Shown: piece by piece, positions 36,710-51,700 of the stretch
Numbering within the stretch: the first letter of the stretch is position 1
Layout of the letters: every line of letters begins with the position of its first letter
NCBI GenBank assembly: GCA_032622095.1
Contig: CP136069.1
Span: 35,688,194-35,752,193, forward strand
Direction of reading: 5' to 3'
DNA from: Siphonodentalium dalli
Taxonomy: Eukaryota > Mollusca > Scaphopoda > Gadilida > Siphonodentaliidae
DNA: 64,000 nt
Notes under the pieces: generated by a model
Database searches by the model: none
What the model was told of the DNA's origin: nothing
The model's input: only the letters and a program-made list of their open reading frames with translations
Translations under genes and position numbers: made by a program

Positions 36710-37211
36710 CCTGCTCATTAGCCAAACCGTGAGGTCCGGCCTGCGACCGAATGTGCCGTCCTATTGCGAAACATGCCTGCTTGCACATTGATACGATAAA
36801 AGTGTCCAAAACGCTAAAGGGATTTTGCCCGTGCAGATGCAAAGTACAGTCGCTTTCAAAAATACTGGGCATTTTATGGGGCCTCAAACAGCCTGCCCCA
36901 CCCCAATTATCCAACTCCCAACCCCTGCTCATTAGCCACACCGTGAGGTCCGGCCTGCGACCGAATGTGCTGTCCTATCGCGAAACATGCCTGCTTGCAC
37001 ATTGATACGATACAAGTGTCCAAAACGTCAAAGGGATTTTGCCCGTGCAGATTCAATGTACAGTCGCTTTCAAAAATACTGGGCATTTTATGGGGCCTCA
37101 AACAGGCTGCCCCACCCCAATTATCCAACTCCCAACCCCTGCTCATTAGCCACACCGTGAGGTCCGGCCTACGACCGAATGTGCAGTCCTATCGCGAAAC
37201 ATGCCTGCTTG
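36537..37211 (-). repeat. Segmental duplication G, copy 2
   Basis: CGCTAAAGG, CAGATTCAATG and GGCCTACGACC appear in the same order. A private ACAGGCTGCCCC change lies near 37103. Confidence 0.8.
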
Positions 37212-38212
37212 CACATTGATACGATACAAGTGTCCAAAACGTTAAAGGGATTTTGCCCTTGCAGATGCAAAGTACAGTCGCTTTCAAAAATACTGGGCAT
37301 TTTATGGGGCCTCAAACAGCCTGCCCCACCCCAATTATCCAACTCCCAACCCCTGCCCATTAGCCAAACCGTGAGGTCCGGCCTGCGACCGAATGTGCCG
37401 TCCTATCGCGAAACATGCCTGCTTTCACATTGATACGATAAAAGTTTCCAAAACGTTAAAGGGATTTAGCCCGTGCAGATGCAAAGTACAGTCGCTTTCA
37501 AAAATACTGGGCATTTTATCGGGCCTCAAACAGCCTGCCCCACCCCAATTATCCAACTCCCAACCCCTGCTCATTAGCCAAACCGTGAGGTTCGGCCTGC
37601 GACCGAATGTGCCGTCCTATCGCGAAACATGCCTGCTTGTACTTTGATACGATAAAAGTGTCCAAAACGTTAAAGGGATTTTGCCCGTGCAGATGCAAAG
37701 TACAGTCGCTTTCAAAAATACTAGGTATTTTATGGGGCCTCAAACAGCCTGCCCCACCCCAATTATCCAACTCCCAACCCCTGCTCATTAGCCAAACCGT
37801 GAGGTCCGGCCTGCGACCGAATGTGCCGTCCTATCGCGAAACATGCCTGCTTGCACTTTGATACGATAAAAGTGTCCAAAACGTTAAAGGGATTTTGCCT
37901 GTGCATATGCAAAGTACAATCGCTTTCAAAAATACTGGGCATTTTATGGGGCCTCAAACAGCCTGCCCCACCCCAATTATCCAACTCCCAACCCCTGCTC
38001 ATTAGCCAAACCGTGAGGTCCGGCCTGCGACCGAATGTGCCGTCCTATCGCGAAACATGCCTGCTTGCACATTGATACGATACAAGTGTCCAAAACGTTA
38101 AAGGGATTTTGCCCGTGCAGATGCAAAGTACAGTCGCTTTCAAAAATACTGGGCATTTTATCGGACCTCAAACAGCCTGCCCCACCCCAATTATCCAACT
38201 CCCAATCCCCGC

Positions 38213-41200
38213 TCATTAGCCAAACCGTGAGGTTCGGCCTGCGACCGAATGTGCCGTCCTATCGCGAAACATGCCTGCTTGCACATTGATACGATAAAAG
38301 TGTCCAAAACGTTAAAGGGATTATGCCCGTGCAGATGCAAAGTACAGTCGCTTTCAAAAATACTAGGTATTTTATGGGGCCTCAAACAGCCTGCCCCACC
38401 CCAATTATCCAACTCCCAACCCCTGCTCATTAGCCAAACCGTGAGGTCCGGCCTGCGACCGAATGTGCCGTCCTATCGCGAAACATGCCTGCTTGTACTT
38501 TGATACGATAAAAGTGTCCAAAACGTTAAAGGGATTTTGCCTGTGCATATGCAAAGTACAATCGCTTTCAAAAATACTGGGCATTTTATGGGGCCTCAAA
38601 CAGCCTGCCCCACCCCAATTATCCAACTCCCAACCCCTGCTCATTAGCCACACCGTGAGGTCCGGCCTGCGACCGAATGTGCAGTCCTATCGCGAAACAT
38701 GCCTGCTTGCACATTGATACGATAGAAGTGTCCAAAACGTTAAAGGGATTTTGCCCGTGCAGATGCAAAGTACAGTCGCTTTCAAAAATTCTGGGCATTT
38801 TATGGGGCCTCAAACAGCCTGCCCCACCCCAATTATCCAACTCCCAACCCCTGCTCATTAGCCACACCGTGAGGTCCGGCCTACGACCGAATGTGCAGTC
38901 CTATCGCGAAACATGCCTGCTTTCACATTGATACGATACAAGTGTCCAAAACGTTAAAGGGATTTTGCCCGTGCAGATGCAAAGTACAGTCGCTTTCAAA
39001 AATACTGGGCATTTTATGGGGCCTCAAACAGCCTGCCCCACCCCAATTATCCAATTCCCAACCCCTGCTCATTAGCCAAACCGTGAGGTTCGGCATGCGA
39101 CCGAATGTGCCGTCATATCGCGAAACATGCCTGCTTGCACATTGATACGATAAAAGTGTCCAAAACGTTAAAGGGATTTTGCCCGTGCAGATGCAAAGTA
39201 CAGTCGCTTTCAAAAATACTGGGCATTTTATGGGGCCTCAAACAGCCTGCCCCACCCCAATTATCCAACTCCCAACCCCTGCTCATTGGCCACACCGTGA
39301 GGTCCGGTCTGCGACCGAATGTGCAGTCCTATCGCGAAACATGCCTGCTTGCACATTGATACGATACAAGTGTCCAAAACGTTAAAGGGATTTTGCCCGT
39401 GCAGATGCAAAGTACAGTCGCTTTCAAAAATACTGGGCATTTTATGGGGCCTCAAACAGCCTGCCCCACCCCAATTATCCAACTCCCAACCCCTGCTCAT
39501 TAGCCACACCGTGAGGTCCGGCCTGCGACCGAATGTGCAGTCCTATCGCGAAACATGCCTGCTTGCACATTGATACGATACAAGTGTCCAAAACGTTAAA
39601 GGGATTTTGCCCGTGCAGATGCAAAGTACAGTCGCTTTCAAAAATACTGGGCATTTTATGGGGCCTCAAACAGCCTGCCCCACCCCAATTATCCAACTCC
39701 CAATCCCCGCTCATTAGCCAAACCGTGAGGTCCGGCCTGCGACCGAATGTGCCGTCCTATTGCGAAACATGCCTGCTTGCACATTGATACGATAAAAGTG
39801 TTCAAAACGCTAAAGGGATTTTGCCCGTGCAGATGCAAAGTACAGTCGCTTTCAAAAATACTGGGCATTTTATGGGGCCTCAAACAGCCTGCCCCACCCC
39901 AATTATCCAACTCCCAACCCCTGCTCATTAGCCACACCGTGAGGTCCGGCCTGCGACCGAATGTGCTGTCCTATCGCGAAACATGCCTGCTTGCACATTG
40001 ATACGATAAAAGTGTCCAAAACGTCAAAGGGATTTTGCCCGTGCAGATTCAATGTACAGTCGCTTTCAAAAATACTGGGCATTTTATGGGGCCTCAAACA
40101 GCCTGCCCCACCCCAATTATCCAACTCCCAACCCCTGCTCATTAGCCACACCGTGAGGTCCGGCCTACGACCGAATGTGCAGTCCTATCGCGAAACATGC
40201 CTGCTTGCACATTGATACGATACAAGTGTCCAAAACGTTAAAGGGATTTTGCCCGTGCAGATGCAAAGTACAGTCGCTTTCAAAAATACTGGGCATTTTA
40301 TGGGGCCTCAAACAGCCTGCCCCACCCCAATTATCCAACTCCCAACCCCTGCCCATTAGCCAAACCGTGAGGTCCGGCCTGCGACCGAATGTGCCGTCCT
40401 ATCGCGAAACAAGCCTGCTTTCACATTGATACGATAAAAGTGTCCAAAACGTTAAAGGGATTTTGCCCGTGCAGATGCAAAGTACAGTCGCTTTCAAAAA
40501 TACTGGGCATTTTATCGGGCCTCAAACAGCCTGCCCCACCCCATTATCCAACTCCCAACCCCTGCTCATTAGCCAAACCGTGAGGTTCGGCCTGCGACCG
40601 AATGTGCCGTCCTATCGCGAAACATGCCTGCTTGCACATTGATACGATAAAAGTGTCCAAAACGTTAAAGGGATTATGCCCGTGCAGATGCAAAGTACAG
40701 TCGCTTTCAAAAATACTAGGTATTTTATGGGGCCTCAAACAGCCTGCCCCACCCCAATTATCCAACTCCCAACCCCTGCTCATTAGCCAAACCGTGAGGT
40801 CCGGCCTGCGACCGAATGTGCCGTCCTATCGCGAAACATGCCTGCTTGTACTTTGATACGATAAAAGTGTCCAAAACGTTAAAGGGATTTTGCCTGTGCA
40901 TATGCAAAGTACAATCGCTTTCAAAAATACTGGGCATTTTATGGGGCCTCAAACAGCCTGCCCCACCCCAATTATCCAACTCCCAACCCCTGCTCATTAG
41001 CCACACCGTGAGGTCCGGCCTGCGACCGAATGTGCAGTCCTATCGCGAAACATGCCTGCTTGCACATTGATACGATAGAAGTGTCCAAAACGTTAAAGGG
41101 ATTTTGCCCGTGCAGATGCAAAGTACAGTCGCTTTCAAAAATTCTGGGCATTTTATGGGGCCTCAAACAGCCTGCCCCACCCCAATTATCCAACTCCCAA

Positions 41201-42918
41201 CCCCTGCTCATTAGCCACACCGTGAGGTCCGGCCTACGACCGAATGTGCAGTCCTATCGCGAAACATGCCTGCTTTCACATTGATACGATACAAGTGTCC
41301 AAAACGTTAAAGGGATTTTGCCCGTGCAGATGCAAAGTACAGTCGCTTTCAAAAATACTGGGCATTTTATGGGGCCTCAAACAGCCTGCCCCACCCCAAT
41401 TATCCAATTCCCAACCCCTGCTCATTAGCCAAACCGTGAGGTTCGGCATGCGACCGAATGTGCCGTCATATCGCGAAACATGCCTGCTTGCACATTGATA
41501 CGATAAAAGTGTCCAAAACGTTAAAGGGATTTTGCCCGTGCAGATGCAAAGTACAGTCGCTTTCAAAAATACTGGGCATTTTATGGGGCCTCAAACAGCC
41601 TGCCCCACCCCAATTATCCAACTCCCAACCCCTGCTCATTGGCCACACCGTGAGGTCCGGTCTGCGACCGAATGTGCAGTCCTATCGCGAAACATGCCTG
41701 CTTGCACATTGATACGATACAAGTGTCCAAAACGTTAAAGGGATTTTGCCCGTGCAGATGCAAAGTACAGTCGCTTTCAAAAATACTGGGCATTTTATGG
41801 GGCCTCAAACAGCCTGCCCCACCCCAATTATCCAACTCCCAACCCCTGCTCATTAGCCACACCGTGAGGTCCGGCCTGCGACCGAATGTGCAGTCCTATC
41901 GCGAAACATGCCTGCTTGCACATTGATACGATACAAGTGTCCAAAACGTTAAAGGGATTTTGCCCGTGCAGATGCAAAGTACAGTCGCTTTCAAAAATAC
42001 TGGGCATTTTATGGGGCCTCAAACAGCCTGCCCCACCCCAATTATCCAACTCCCAATCCCCGCTCATTAGCCAAACCGTGAGGTCCGGCCTGCGACCGAA
42101 TGTGCCGTCCTATTGCGAAACATGCCTGCTTGCACATTGATACGATAAAAGTGTTCAAAACGCTAAAGGGATTTTGCCCGTGCAGATGCAAAGTACAGTC
42201 GCTTTCAAAAATACTGGGCATTTTATGGGGCCTCAAACAGCCTGCCCCACCCCAATTATCCAACTCCCAACCCCTGCTCATTAGCCACACCGTGAGGTCC
42301 GGCCTGCGACCGAATGTGCTGTCCTATCGCGAAACATGCCTGCTTGCACATTGATACGATAAAAGTGTCCAAAACGTCAAAGGGATTTTGCCCGTGCAGA
42401 TTCAATGTACAGTCGCTTTCAAAAATATTGGGCATTTTATGGGGCCTCAAACAGCCTGCCCCACCCCAATTATCCAACTCCCAACCCCTGCTCATTAGCC
42501 ACACCGTGAGGTCCGGCCTACGACCGAATGTGCAGTCCTATCGCGAAACATGCCTGCTTGCACATTGATACGATACAAGTGTCCAAAACGTTAAAGGGAT
42601 TTTGCCCGTGCAGATGCAAAGTACAGTCGCTTTCAAAAATACTGGGCATTTTATGGGGCCTCAAACAGCCTGCCCCACCCCAATTATCCAACTCCCAACC
42701 CCTGCCCATTAGCCAAACCGTGAGGTCCGGCCTGCGACCGAATGTGCCGTCCTATCGCGAAACATGCCTGCTTTCACATTGATACGATAAAAGTGTCCAA
42801 AACGTTAAAGGGATTTTGCCCGTGCAGATGCAAAGTACAGTCGCTTTCAAAAATACTGGGCATTTTATCGGGCCCCAAACAGCCTGCCCCACCCCAATTA
42901 TCCAACTCCCAACCCCTG
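38213..42918 (-). repeat. Eleven-monomer tandem duplication (2353-bp units)
   Basis: Units 38213-40565 and 40566-42918 align at a constant offset of 2353. They share many private markers: GGGATTATGCCC, CTTGTACTTTG, CCGTCATATCGCG with GGTTCGGCATGCG, CTCATTGGCCAC with GGTCCGGTCTGCG, AATCCCCGCTC, GTGTTCAAAACGC. Only a handful of differences are visible, for example AATACTGGG versus AATATTGGG at about 40073/42426 and AAACAAGCC at about 40408. A copy of duplication G lies inside each unit. Confidence 0.9.
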
Positions 42919-45066
42919 CTCATTAGCCAAACCGTGAGGTTCGGCCTGCGACCGAATGTGCCGTCCTATCGCGAAACATGCCTGCTTGCACATTGTTACG
43001 ATAAAAGTGTCCAAAACGTTAAAGGGATTTTGCCCGTGCAGATGCAAAGTACAGTCGCTTTCAAAAATACTAGGTATTTTATGGGGCCTCAAACAGCCTG
43101 CCCCACCCCAATTATCCAACTCCCAACCCCTGCTCATTAGCCAAATCGTGAGGTCCGGCCTGCGACCGAATGTGCCGTCCTATCGCGAAACATGCCTGCT
43201 TGCACTTTGATACGATAAAAGTGTCCAAAACGTTAAAGGGATTTTGCCTGTGCATATGCAAAGTACAATCGCTTTCAAAAATACTGGGCATTTTATGGGG
43301 CCTCAAACAGCCTGCCCCACCCCAATTATCCAACACCCAACCCCTGCTCATTAGCCAAACCGTAAGGTCCGGCCTGCGACCGAATGTGCCGTCCTATCGC
43401 GAAACATGCCTGCTTGCACATTGATACGATAGAAGTGTCCAAAACGTTAAAGGGATTTTGCCTGTGCATATGCAAAGTACAGTCGCTTTCAAAAATACTG
43501 GGCATTTTATCGGGCCTCAAACAGCCTGCCCCACCCCAATTATCCAACTCCCAACCCCTGCTCATTAGCCAAACCGTGAGGTTCGGCCTGCGACCGAATG
43601 TGCCGTCCTATCGCGAAACATGCCTGTTTGCACATTGATACGATAAAAGTGTCCAAAACGTTAAAGGGATTTTGCCCGTGCAGATGCAAAGTACAGTCGC
43701 TTTCAAAAATACTAGGTATTTTATGGGGCCTCAAACAGCCTGCCCCACCCCAATTATCCAACTCCCAACCCCTGCTCATTAGCCAAACCGTGAGGTCCGG
43801 CCTGCGACCGAATGTGCCGTCCTATCGCGAAACATGCCTGCTTGCACATTGATACGATAAAAGTGTCCAAAACGTAAAAGGGATTTTGCCCGTGCAGATG
43901 CAATGTACAGTCGCTTTCAAAAATACTGGGCATTTTATGGGGCCTCAAACAGCCTGCCCCACCCCAATTATCCAACTCCCAACCCCTGCTCATTAGCCAC
44001 ACCGTGAGGTCCGGCCTGCGACCGAATGTGCAGTCCTATCGCGAAACATGCCTGCTTGCACATTGATACGATACAAGTGTCCAAAACGTTAAAGGGATTT
44101 TGCCCGTGAAGATGCAAAGTACAGTCGCTTTCAAAAATTCTGGGCATTTTATGGGGCCTCAAACAGCCTGCCCCACCCCAATTATCCAACTCCCAACCCC
44201 TGCTCATTAGCCAAACCGTGAGGTCCGGCCTGCGACCGAATGTGCCGTCCTATCGCGAAACATGCCTGCTTTCACATTGATACGATACAAGTGTCCAAAA
44301 CGTTAAAGGGATTTTGCCCGTGCAGATGCAAAGTACAGTCGCTTTCAAAATACTGGGCATTTTATGGGGCCTCAAACAGCCTGCCCCACCCCAATTATCC
44401 AATTCCCAACCCCTGCTCATTAGCCAAACCGTGAGGTTCGGCATACGACCGAATGTGCCGTCCTATCGCGAAACATGCATGCTTGCACATTGATACGATA
44501 AAAGTGTCCAAAACGTTAAAGGGATTTTGCCCGTGCAGATGCAAAGTACAGTCGCTTTCAAAAATACTGGGCATTTTATGGGGCCTCAAACAGCCTGCCC
44601 CACCCCAATTATCCAACTCCCAACCCCTGCTCATTAGCCAAACCGTGAGGTCCGGCCTGCGACCGAATGTGCCGTCCTATCGCGAAACATGCCTGCTTGC
44701 ACATTGATACGATAGAAGTGTCCAAAACGTTAAAGGGATTTTGCCTGTGCTTATGCAAAGTACAGTCGCTTTCAAAAATACTGGGCATTTTATGGGGCCT
44801 CAAACAGCCTGCCCCACCCCAATGATCCAACTCCCAACCCCTGCTCATTAGCCAAACCGTGAGGTCCGGCCTGCGACCGAATGTGCCGTCCTATTGCGAA
44901 ACATGCCTGCTTGCACATTGATACGATAAAAGTGTCCAAAACGTTAAAGGGATTTTGCCCGTGCAGATGCAAAGTACAGTCGCTTTCAAAAATACTGGGC
45001 ATTTTATGGGGCCTCAAACAGCCTGCCCCACCCCAATTATCCAACTCCCAACCCCTGCTCATTAGC

Positions 45067-48000
45067 CAAACCGTGAGGTCCGGCCTGCGACCGAATGTGC
45101 TGTCCTATCGCGAAACATGCCTGCTTGCACATTGATACGATAAAAGTGTCCAAAACGTCAAAGGGATTTTGCCCGTGCAGATGCAATGTACAGTCGCTTT
45201 CAAAAATACTGGGTATGTTATGGGGCCTCAAACAGCCTGCCCCACCCCAATTATCCAACTCCCAACCCCTGCCCATTAGCCAAACCGTGAGGTCCGGCCT
45301 GCGACCGAATGTGCCGTCCTATCGCGAAACATGCCTGCTTTCACATTGATACGATAAAAGTGTCCAAAACGTTAAAGGGATTTTGCCCGTGCAGATGCAA
45401 AGTACAGTCGCTTTCAAAAATACTGGGCATTTTATCGGGCCTCAAACAGCCTGCCCCACCCCAATTATCCAACTCCCAACCCCTGCTCATTAGCCAAACC
45501 GTGAGGTTCGGCCTGCGACCGAATGTGCCGTCCTATCGCGAAACATGCCTGCTTGCACATTGATACGATAAAAGTGTCCAAAACGTTAAAGGGATTTTGC
45601 CCGTGCAGATGCAAAGTACAGTCGCTTTCAAAAATACTAGGTATTTTATGGGGCCTCAAACAGCCTGCCCCACCCCAATTATCCAACTCCCAATCCCTGC
45701 TCATTAGCCAAACCGTGAGGTCCGGCCTGCGACCGAATGTGCCGTCCTATCGCGAAACATGCCTGCTTGCACTTTGATACGATAAAAGTGTCCAAAACGT
45801 TAAAGGGATTTTGCCTGTGCATATGCAAAGTACAATCGCTTTCAAAAATACTGGGCATTTTATGGGGCCTCAAACAGCCTGCCCCACCCCAATTATCCAA
45901 CTCCCAGCCCCTGCTCATTAGCCAAACCGTAAGGTCCGGCCTGCGACCGAATGTGCCGTCCTATCGCGAAACATGCCTGCTTGCACATTGATACGATACA
46001 AGTGTCCAAAACGTTAAAGGGATTTTGCCTGTGCATATGCAAAGTACAGTCGCTTTCAAAAATACTGGGCATTTTATCGGGCCTCAAACAGCCTGCCCCA
46101 CCCCAATTATCCAACTCCCAACCCCTGCTCATTAGCCAAACCGTGAGGTTCGGCCTGCGACCGAATGTGCCGTCCTATCGCGAAACATGCCTGCTTGCAC
46201 ATTGATACGATAAAAGTGTCCAAAACGTTAAAGGGATTTTGCCCGTGCAGATGCAAAGTACAGTCGCTTTCAAAAATACTAGGTATTTTATGGGGCCTCA
46301 AACAGCCTGCCCCACCCCAATTATCCAACTCCCAACCCCTGCTCATTAGCCAAACCGTGAGGTCCGGCCTGCGACCGAATGTGCCGTCCTATTGCGAAAC
46401 ATGCCTGCTTGCACATTGATACGATAAAAGTGTCCAAAACGTTAAAGGGATTTTGCCCGTGCAGATGCAAAGTACAGTCGCTTTCAAAAATACTGGGCAT
46501 TTTATGGGGCCTCAAACAGCCTGCCCCACCCCAATTATCCAACTCCCAACCCCTGCTCATTAGCCAAACCGTGAGGTCCGGCCTGCGACCGAATGTGCTG
46601 TCCTATCGCGAAACATGCCTGCTTGCACATTGATACGATAAAAGTGTCCAAAACGTCAAAGGGATTTTGCCCGTGCAGATGCAATGTACAGTCGCTTTCA
46701 AAAATACTGGGTATTTTATGGGGCCTCAAACAGCCTGCCCCACCCCAATTATCCAACTCCCAACCCCTGCCCATTAGCCAAACCGTGAGGTCCGGCCTGC
46801 GACCGAATGTGCCGTCCTATCGCGAAACATGCCTGCTTTCACATTGATACGATAAAAGTGTCCAAAACGTTAAAGGGATTTTGCCCGTGCAGATGCAAAG
46901 TACAGTCGCTTTCAAAAATACTGGGCATTTTATCGGGCCTCAAACAGCCTGCCCCACCCCAATTATCCAACTCCCAACCCCTGCTCATTAGCCAAACCGT
47001 GAGGTTCGGCCTGCGACCGAATGTGCCGTCCTATCGCGAAACATGCCTGCTTGCACATTGATACGATAAAAGTGTCCAAAACGTTAAAGGGATTTTGCCC
47101 GTGCAGATGCAAAGTACAGTCGCTTTCAAAAATACTAGGTATTTTATGGGGCCTCAAACAGCCTGCCCCACCCCAATTATCCAACTCCCAATCCCTGCTC
47201 ATTAGCCAAACCGTGAGGTCCGGCCTGCGACCGAATGTGCCGTCCTATCGCGAAACATGCCTGCTTGCACTTTGATACGATAAAAGTGTCCAAAACGTTA
47301 AAGGGATTTTGCCTGTGCATATGCAAAGTACAATCGCTTTCAAAAATACTGGGCATTTTATGGGGCCTCAAACAGCCTGCCCCACCCCAATTATCCAACT
47401 CCCAGCCCCTGCTCATTAGCCAAACCGTAAGGTCCGGCCTGCGACCGAATGTGCCGTCCTATCGCGAAACATGCCTGCTTGCACATTGATACGATACAAG
47501 TGTCCAAAACGTTAAAGGGATTTTGCCTGTGCATATGCAAAGTACAGTCGCTTTCAAAAATACTGGGCATTTTATCGGGCCTCAAACAGCCTGCCCCACC
47601 CCAATTATCCAACTCCCAACCCCTGCTCATTAGCCAAACCGTGAGGTTCGGCCTGCGACCGAATGTGCCGTCCTATCGCGAAACATGCCTGCTTGCACAT
47701 TGATACGATAAAAGTGTCCAAAACGTTAAAGGGATTTTGCCCGTGCAGATGCAAAGTACAGTCGCTTTCAAAAATACTAGGTATTTTATGGGGCCTCAAA
47801 CAGCCTGCCCCACCCCAATTATCCAACTCCCAACCCCTGCTCATTAGCCAAACCGTGAGGTCCGGCCTGCGACCGAATGTGCCGTCCTATCGCGAAACAT
47901 GCCTGCTTGCACTTTGATACGATAAAAGTGTCCAAAACGTTAAAGGGATTTTGCCTGTGCATATGCAAAGTACAGTCACTTTCAAAAATACTGGGCATTT

Positions 48001-49200
48001 TATCGGGCCTCAAACAGCCTGCCCCACCCCAATTATCCAACTCCCAACCCCTGCTCATTAGCCAAACCGTGAGGTCCGGCCTGCGACCGAATGTGCTGTC
48101 CTATCGCGAAACATGCCTGCTTGCACATTGATACGATAAAAGTGTCCAAAACGTCAAAGGGATTTTGCCCGTGCAGATGCAATGTACAGTCGCTTTCAAA
48201 AATACTGGGTATTTTATGGGGCCTCAAACAGCCTGCCACACCCCAATTATCCAACTCCCAACCCCTGCCCATTAGCCAAACCGTGAGGTCCGGCCTGCGA
48301 CCGAATGTGCCGTCCTATCGCGAAACATGCCTGCTTTCACATTGATACGATAAAAGTGTCCAAAACGTTAAAGGGATTTTGCCCGTGCAGATGCAAAGTA
48401 CAGTCGCTTTCAAAAATACTGGGCATTTTATCGGGCCTCAAACAGCCTGCCCCACCCCAATTATCCAACTCCCAACCCCTGCTCATTAGCCAAACCGTGA
48501 GGTTCGGCCTGCGACCGAATGTGCCGTCCTATCGCGAAACATGCCTGCTTGCACATTGATACGATAAAAGTGTCCAAAACGTTAAAGGGATTTTGCCCGT
48601 GCAGATGCAAAGTACAGTCGCTTTCAAAAATACTAGGTATTTTATGGGGCCTCAAACAGCCTGCCCCACCCCAATTATCCAACTCCCAACCCCTGCTCAT
48701 TAGCCAAACCGTGAGGTCCGGCCTGCGACCGAATGTGCCGTCCTATCGCGAAACATGCCTGCTTGCACTTTGATACGATAAAAGTGTCCAAAACGTTAAA
48801 GGGATTTTGCCTGTGCATATGCAAAGTACAATCGCTTTCAAAAATACTGGGCATTTTATGGGGCCTCAAACAGCCTGCCCCACCCCAATTATCCAACTCC
48901 CAGCCCCTGCTCATTAGCCAAACCGTAAGGTCCGGCCTGCGACCGAATGTGCCGTCCTATCGCGAAACATGCCTGCTTGCACATTGATACGATAGAAGTG
49001 TCCAAAACGTTAAAGGGATTTTGCCTGTGCATATGCAAAGTACAGTCGCTTTCAAAAATACTGGGCATTTTATCGGGCCTCAAACAGCCTGCCCCACCCC
49101 AATTATCCAACTCCCAACCCCTGCTCATTAGCCAAACCGTGAGGTTCGGCCTGCGACCGAATGTGCCGTCCTATCGCGAAACATGCCTGCTTGCACATTG
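45067..49200 (-). repeat. Seven-monomer units repeated about three times (1498 bp)
   Basis: The series GCTGTCC/GTCAAAGG, CTTTCAC, TTATCGGGCC, CTAGGTATTTTATGG, AGTACAATCGC, CGTAAGGTCC repeats at 45067, 46565 and 48063 at an offset of 1498. CCCAATCCCTGCTC is shared by the first two units only. The third unit resembles the 57.7 kb and 62.0 kb series. Confidence 0.85.
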
Positions 49201-51700
49201 ATACGATAAAAGTGTTCAAAACGTTAAAGGGATTTTGCCCGTGCAGATGCAAAGTACAGTCGCTTTCAAAAATACTAGGTATTTTATGGGGCCTCAAACA
49301 GCCTGCCCACCCCAATGATCCAACTCCCAACCCCTGCTCATTAGCCAAACCGTGATGTCCGGCCTGCGACCGAATGTGCCGTCCTATCGCGAAACATGCC
49401 TGCTTGCACTTTGATACGATAAAAGTGTCCAAAACGTTAAAGGGATTTTGCCTGTGCATATGCAAAGTACAGTCGCTTTCAAAAATACTGGGCATTTTAT
49501 CGGGCCTCAAACAGCCTGCCCCACCCCAATTATCCAACTCCCAACCCCTGCTCATTAGCCAAACCGTGAGGTTCGGCCTGCGACCGAATGTGCCGTCCTA
49601 TCGCGAAACATGCCTGCTTGCACTTTGATACGATAAAAGTGTCCAAAACGTTAAAGGGATTTTGCCTGTGCATATGCAAAGTACAGTCGCTTTCAAAAAT
49701 ACTGGGCATTTTATGGAACCTCAAACAGCCTGCCCCACCCCAATTATCCAACTCCCAACCCCTGCTCATTAGCCAAACCGTGAGGTCCGGCCTGCGACCG
49801 AATGTGCCGTCCTATCGCGAAACATGCCTGCTTGCACATTGATACGATAAAAGTGTCCAAAACGTCAAAGGGATTTTGCACGTGCAGATGCAATGTACAG
49901 TCGCTTTCAAAAATACTGGGCATTTTATGGGGCCTCAAACAGCCTGCCCCACCCCAATTATCCAACTCCCAACCCCTGCTCATTAGCCACACCGTGAGGT
50001 CCGGCCTGCGACCGAATGTGCAGTCCTATCGCGAAACATGCCTGCTTGCACATTGATACGATACAAGTGTCCAAAAGGTTAAAGGGATTCTGCCCGTGCA
50101 GATGCAAAGTACAGTCGCTTTCCAAAATTCTGGGCATTTTATGGGGCCTCAAACAGCCTGCCCCACCCCAATTATCCAACTCCCAACCCCTGCTCATTAG
50201 CCAAACCGTGAGGTCCGGCCTGCGACCGAATGTGCCGTCCTATCGCGAAACATGCCTGCTTTCACATTGATACGATACAAGTGTCCAAAACGTTAAAGAG
50301 ATTTTGCCCGTGCAGATGCAAAGTACAGTCGCTTTCAAAAATACTGGGCATTTTATGGGGCCTCAAACAGCCTGCCCCACCCCAATTATCCAATTCCCAA
50401 CCCCTGCTCATTAGCCAAACCGTGAGGTTCGGCATGCGACCGAATGTGCCGTCCTATCGCGAAACATGCATGCTTGCACATTGATACGATAAAAGTGTCC
50501 AAAACGTTAAAGGGATTTTGCCCGTGCAGATGCAAAGTACAGTCGCTTTCAAAAATACTGGGCATTTTATGGGGCCTCAAACAGCCTGCCCCACCCCAAT
50601 TATCCAATTCCCAACCCCTGCTCATTAGCCAAACCGTGAGGTTCGGCATGCGACCGAATGTGCCGTCCTATCGCGAAACATGCATGCTTGCACATTGATA
50701 CGATAAAAGTGTCCAAAACGTTAAAGGGATTTTGCCCGTGCAGATGCAAAGTACAGTCGCTTTCAAAAATACTAGGTATTTTATGGGGCCTCAAACAGCC
50801 TGCCCCACCCCAATTATCCAACTCCCAGCCCCTGCTCATTAGCCAAACCGTAAGGTCCGGCCTGCGACCGAATGTGCCGTCCTATCGCGAAACATGCCTG
50901 CTTGCACATTGATACGATAGAAGTGTCCAAAACGTTAAAGGGATTTTGCCTGTGCATATGCAAAGTACAGTCGCTTTCAAAAATACTGGGCATTTTATCG
51001 GGCCTCAAACAGCCTGCCCCACCCCAATTATCCAACTCCCAACCCCTGCTCATTAGCCAAACCGTGAGGTTCGGCCTGCGACCGAATGTGCCGTCCTATC
51101 GCGAAACATGCCTGCTTGCACTTTGATACGATAAAAGTGTCCAAAACGTTAAAGGGATTTTGCCTGTGCATATGCAAAGTACAGTCGCTTTCAAAAATAC
51201 TGGGCATTTTATGGGGCCTCAAACAGCCTGCCCCACCCCAATTATCCAACTCCCAACCCCTGCTCATTAGCCACACCGTGAGGTCCGGCCTGCGACCGAA
51301 TGTGCAGTCCTATCGCGAAACATGCCTGCTTGCACATTGATACGATACAAGTGTCCAAAAGGTTAAAGGGATTCTGCCCGTGCAGATGCAAAGTACAGTC
51401 GCTTTCCAAAATTCTGGGCATTTTATGGGGCCTCAAACAGCCTGCCCCACCCCAATTATCCAACTCCCAACCCCTGCTCATTAGCCAAACCGTGAGGTCC
51501 GGCCTGCGACCGAATGTGCCGTCCTATCGCGAAACATGCCTGCTTTCACATTGATACGATACAAGTGTCCAAAACGTTAAAGAGATTTTGCCCGTGCAGA
51601 TGCAAAGTACAGTCGCTTTCAAAAATACTGGGCATTTTATGGGGCCTCAAACAGCCTGCCCCACCCCAATTATCCAATTCCCAACCCCTGCTCATTAGCC
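49103..51700 (-). repeat. Segmental duplication H, copy 1 (pairs with 53381-55950)
   Basis: About 12 monomers match 53381-55950 at an offset of 4278 (20 monomers minus 2). Shared rare events are a 1-bp loss with substitution (GCCTGCCCACCCCAATGATC), CGTGATGTCC, TTATGGAACC, TTTTGCACGTGC, CCAAAAGGTTAAAGG, TTTCCAAAATTC and TTAAAGAGATTTT. Confidence 0.88.
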
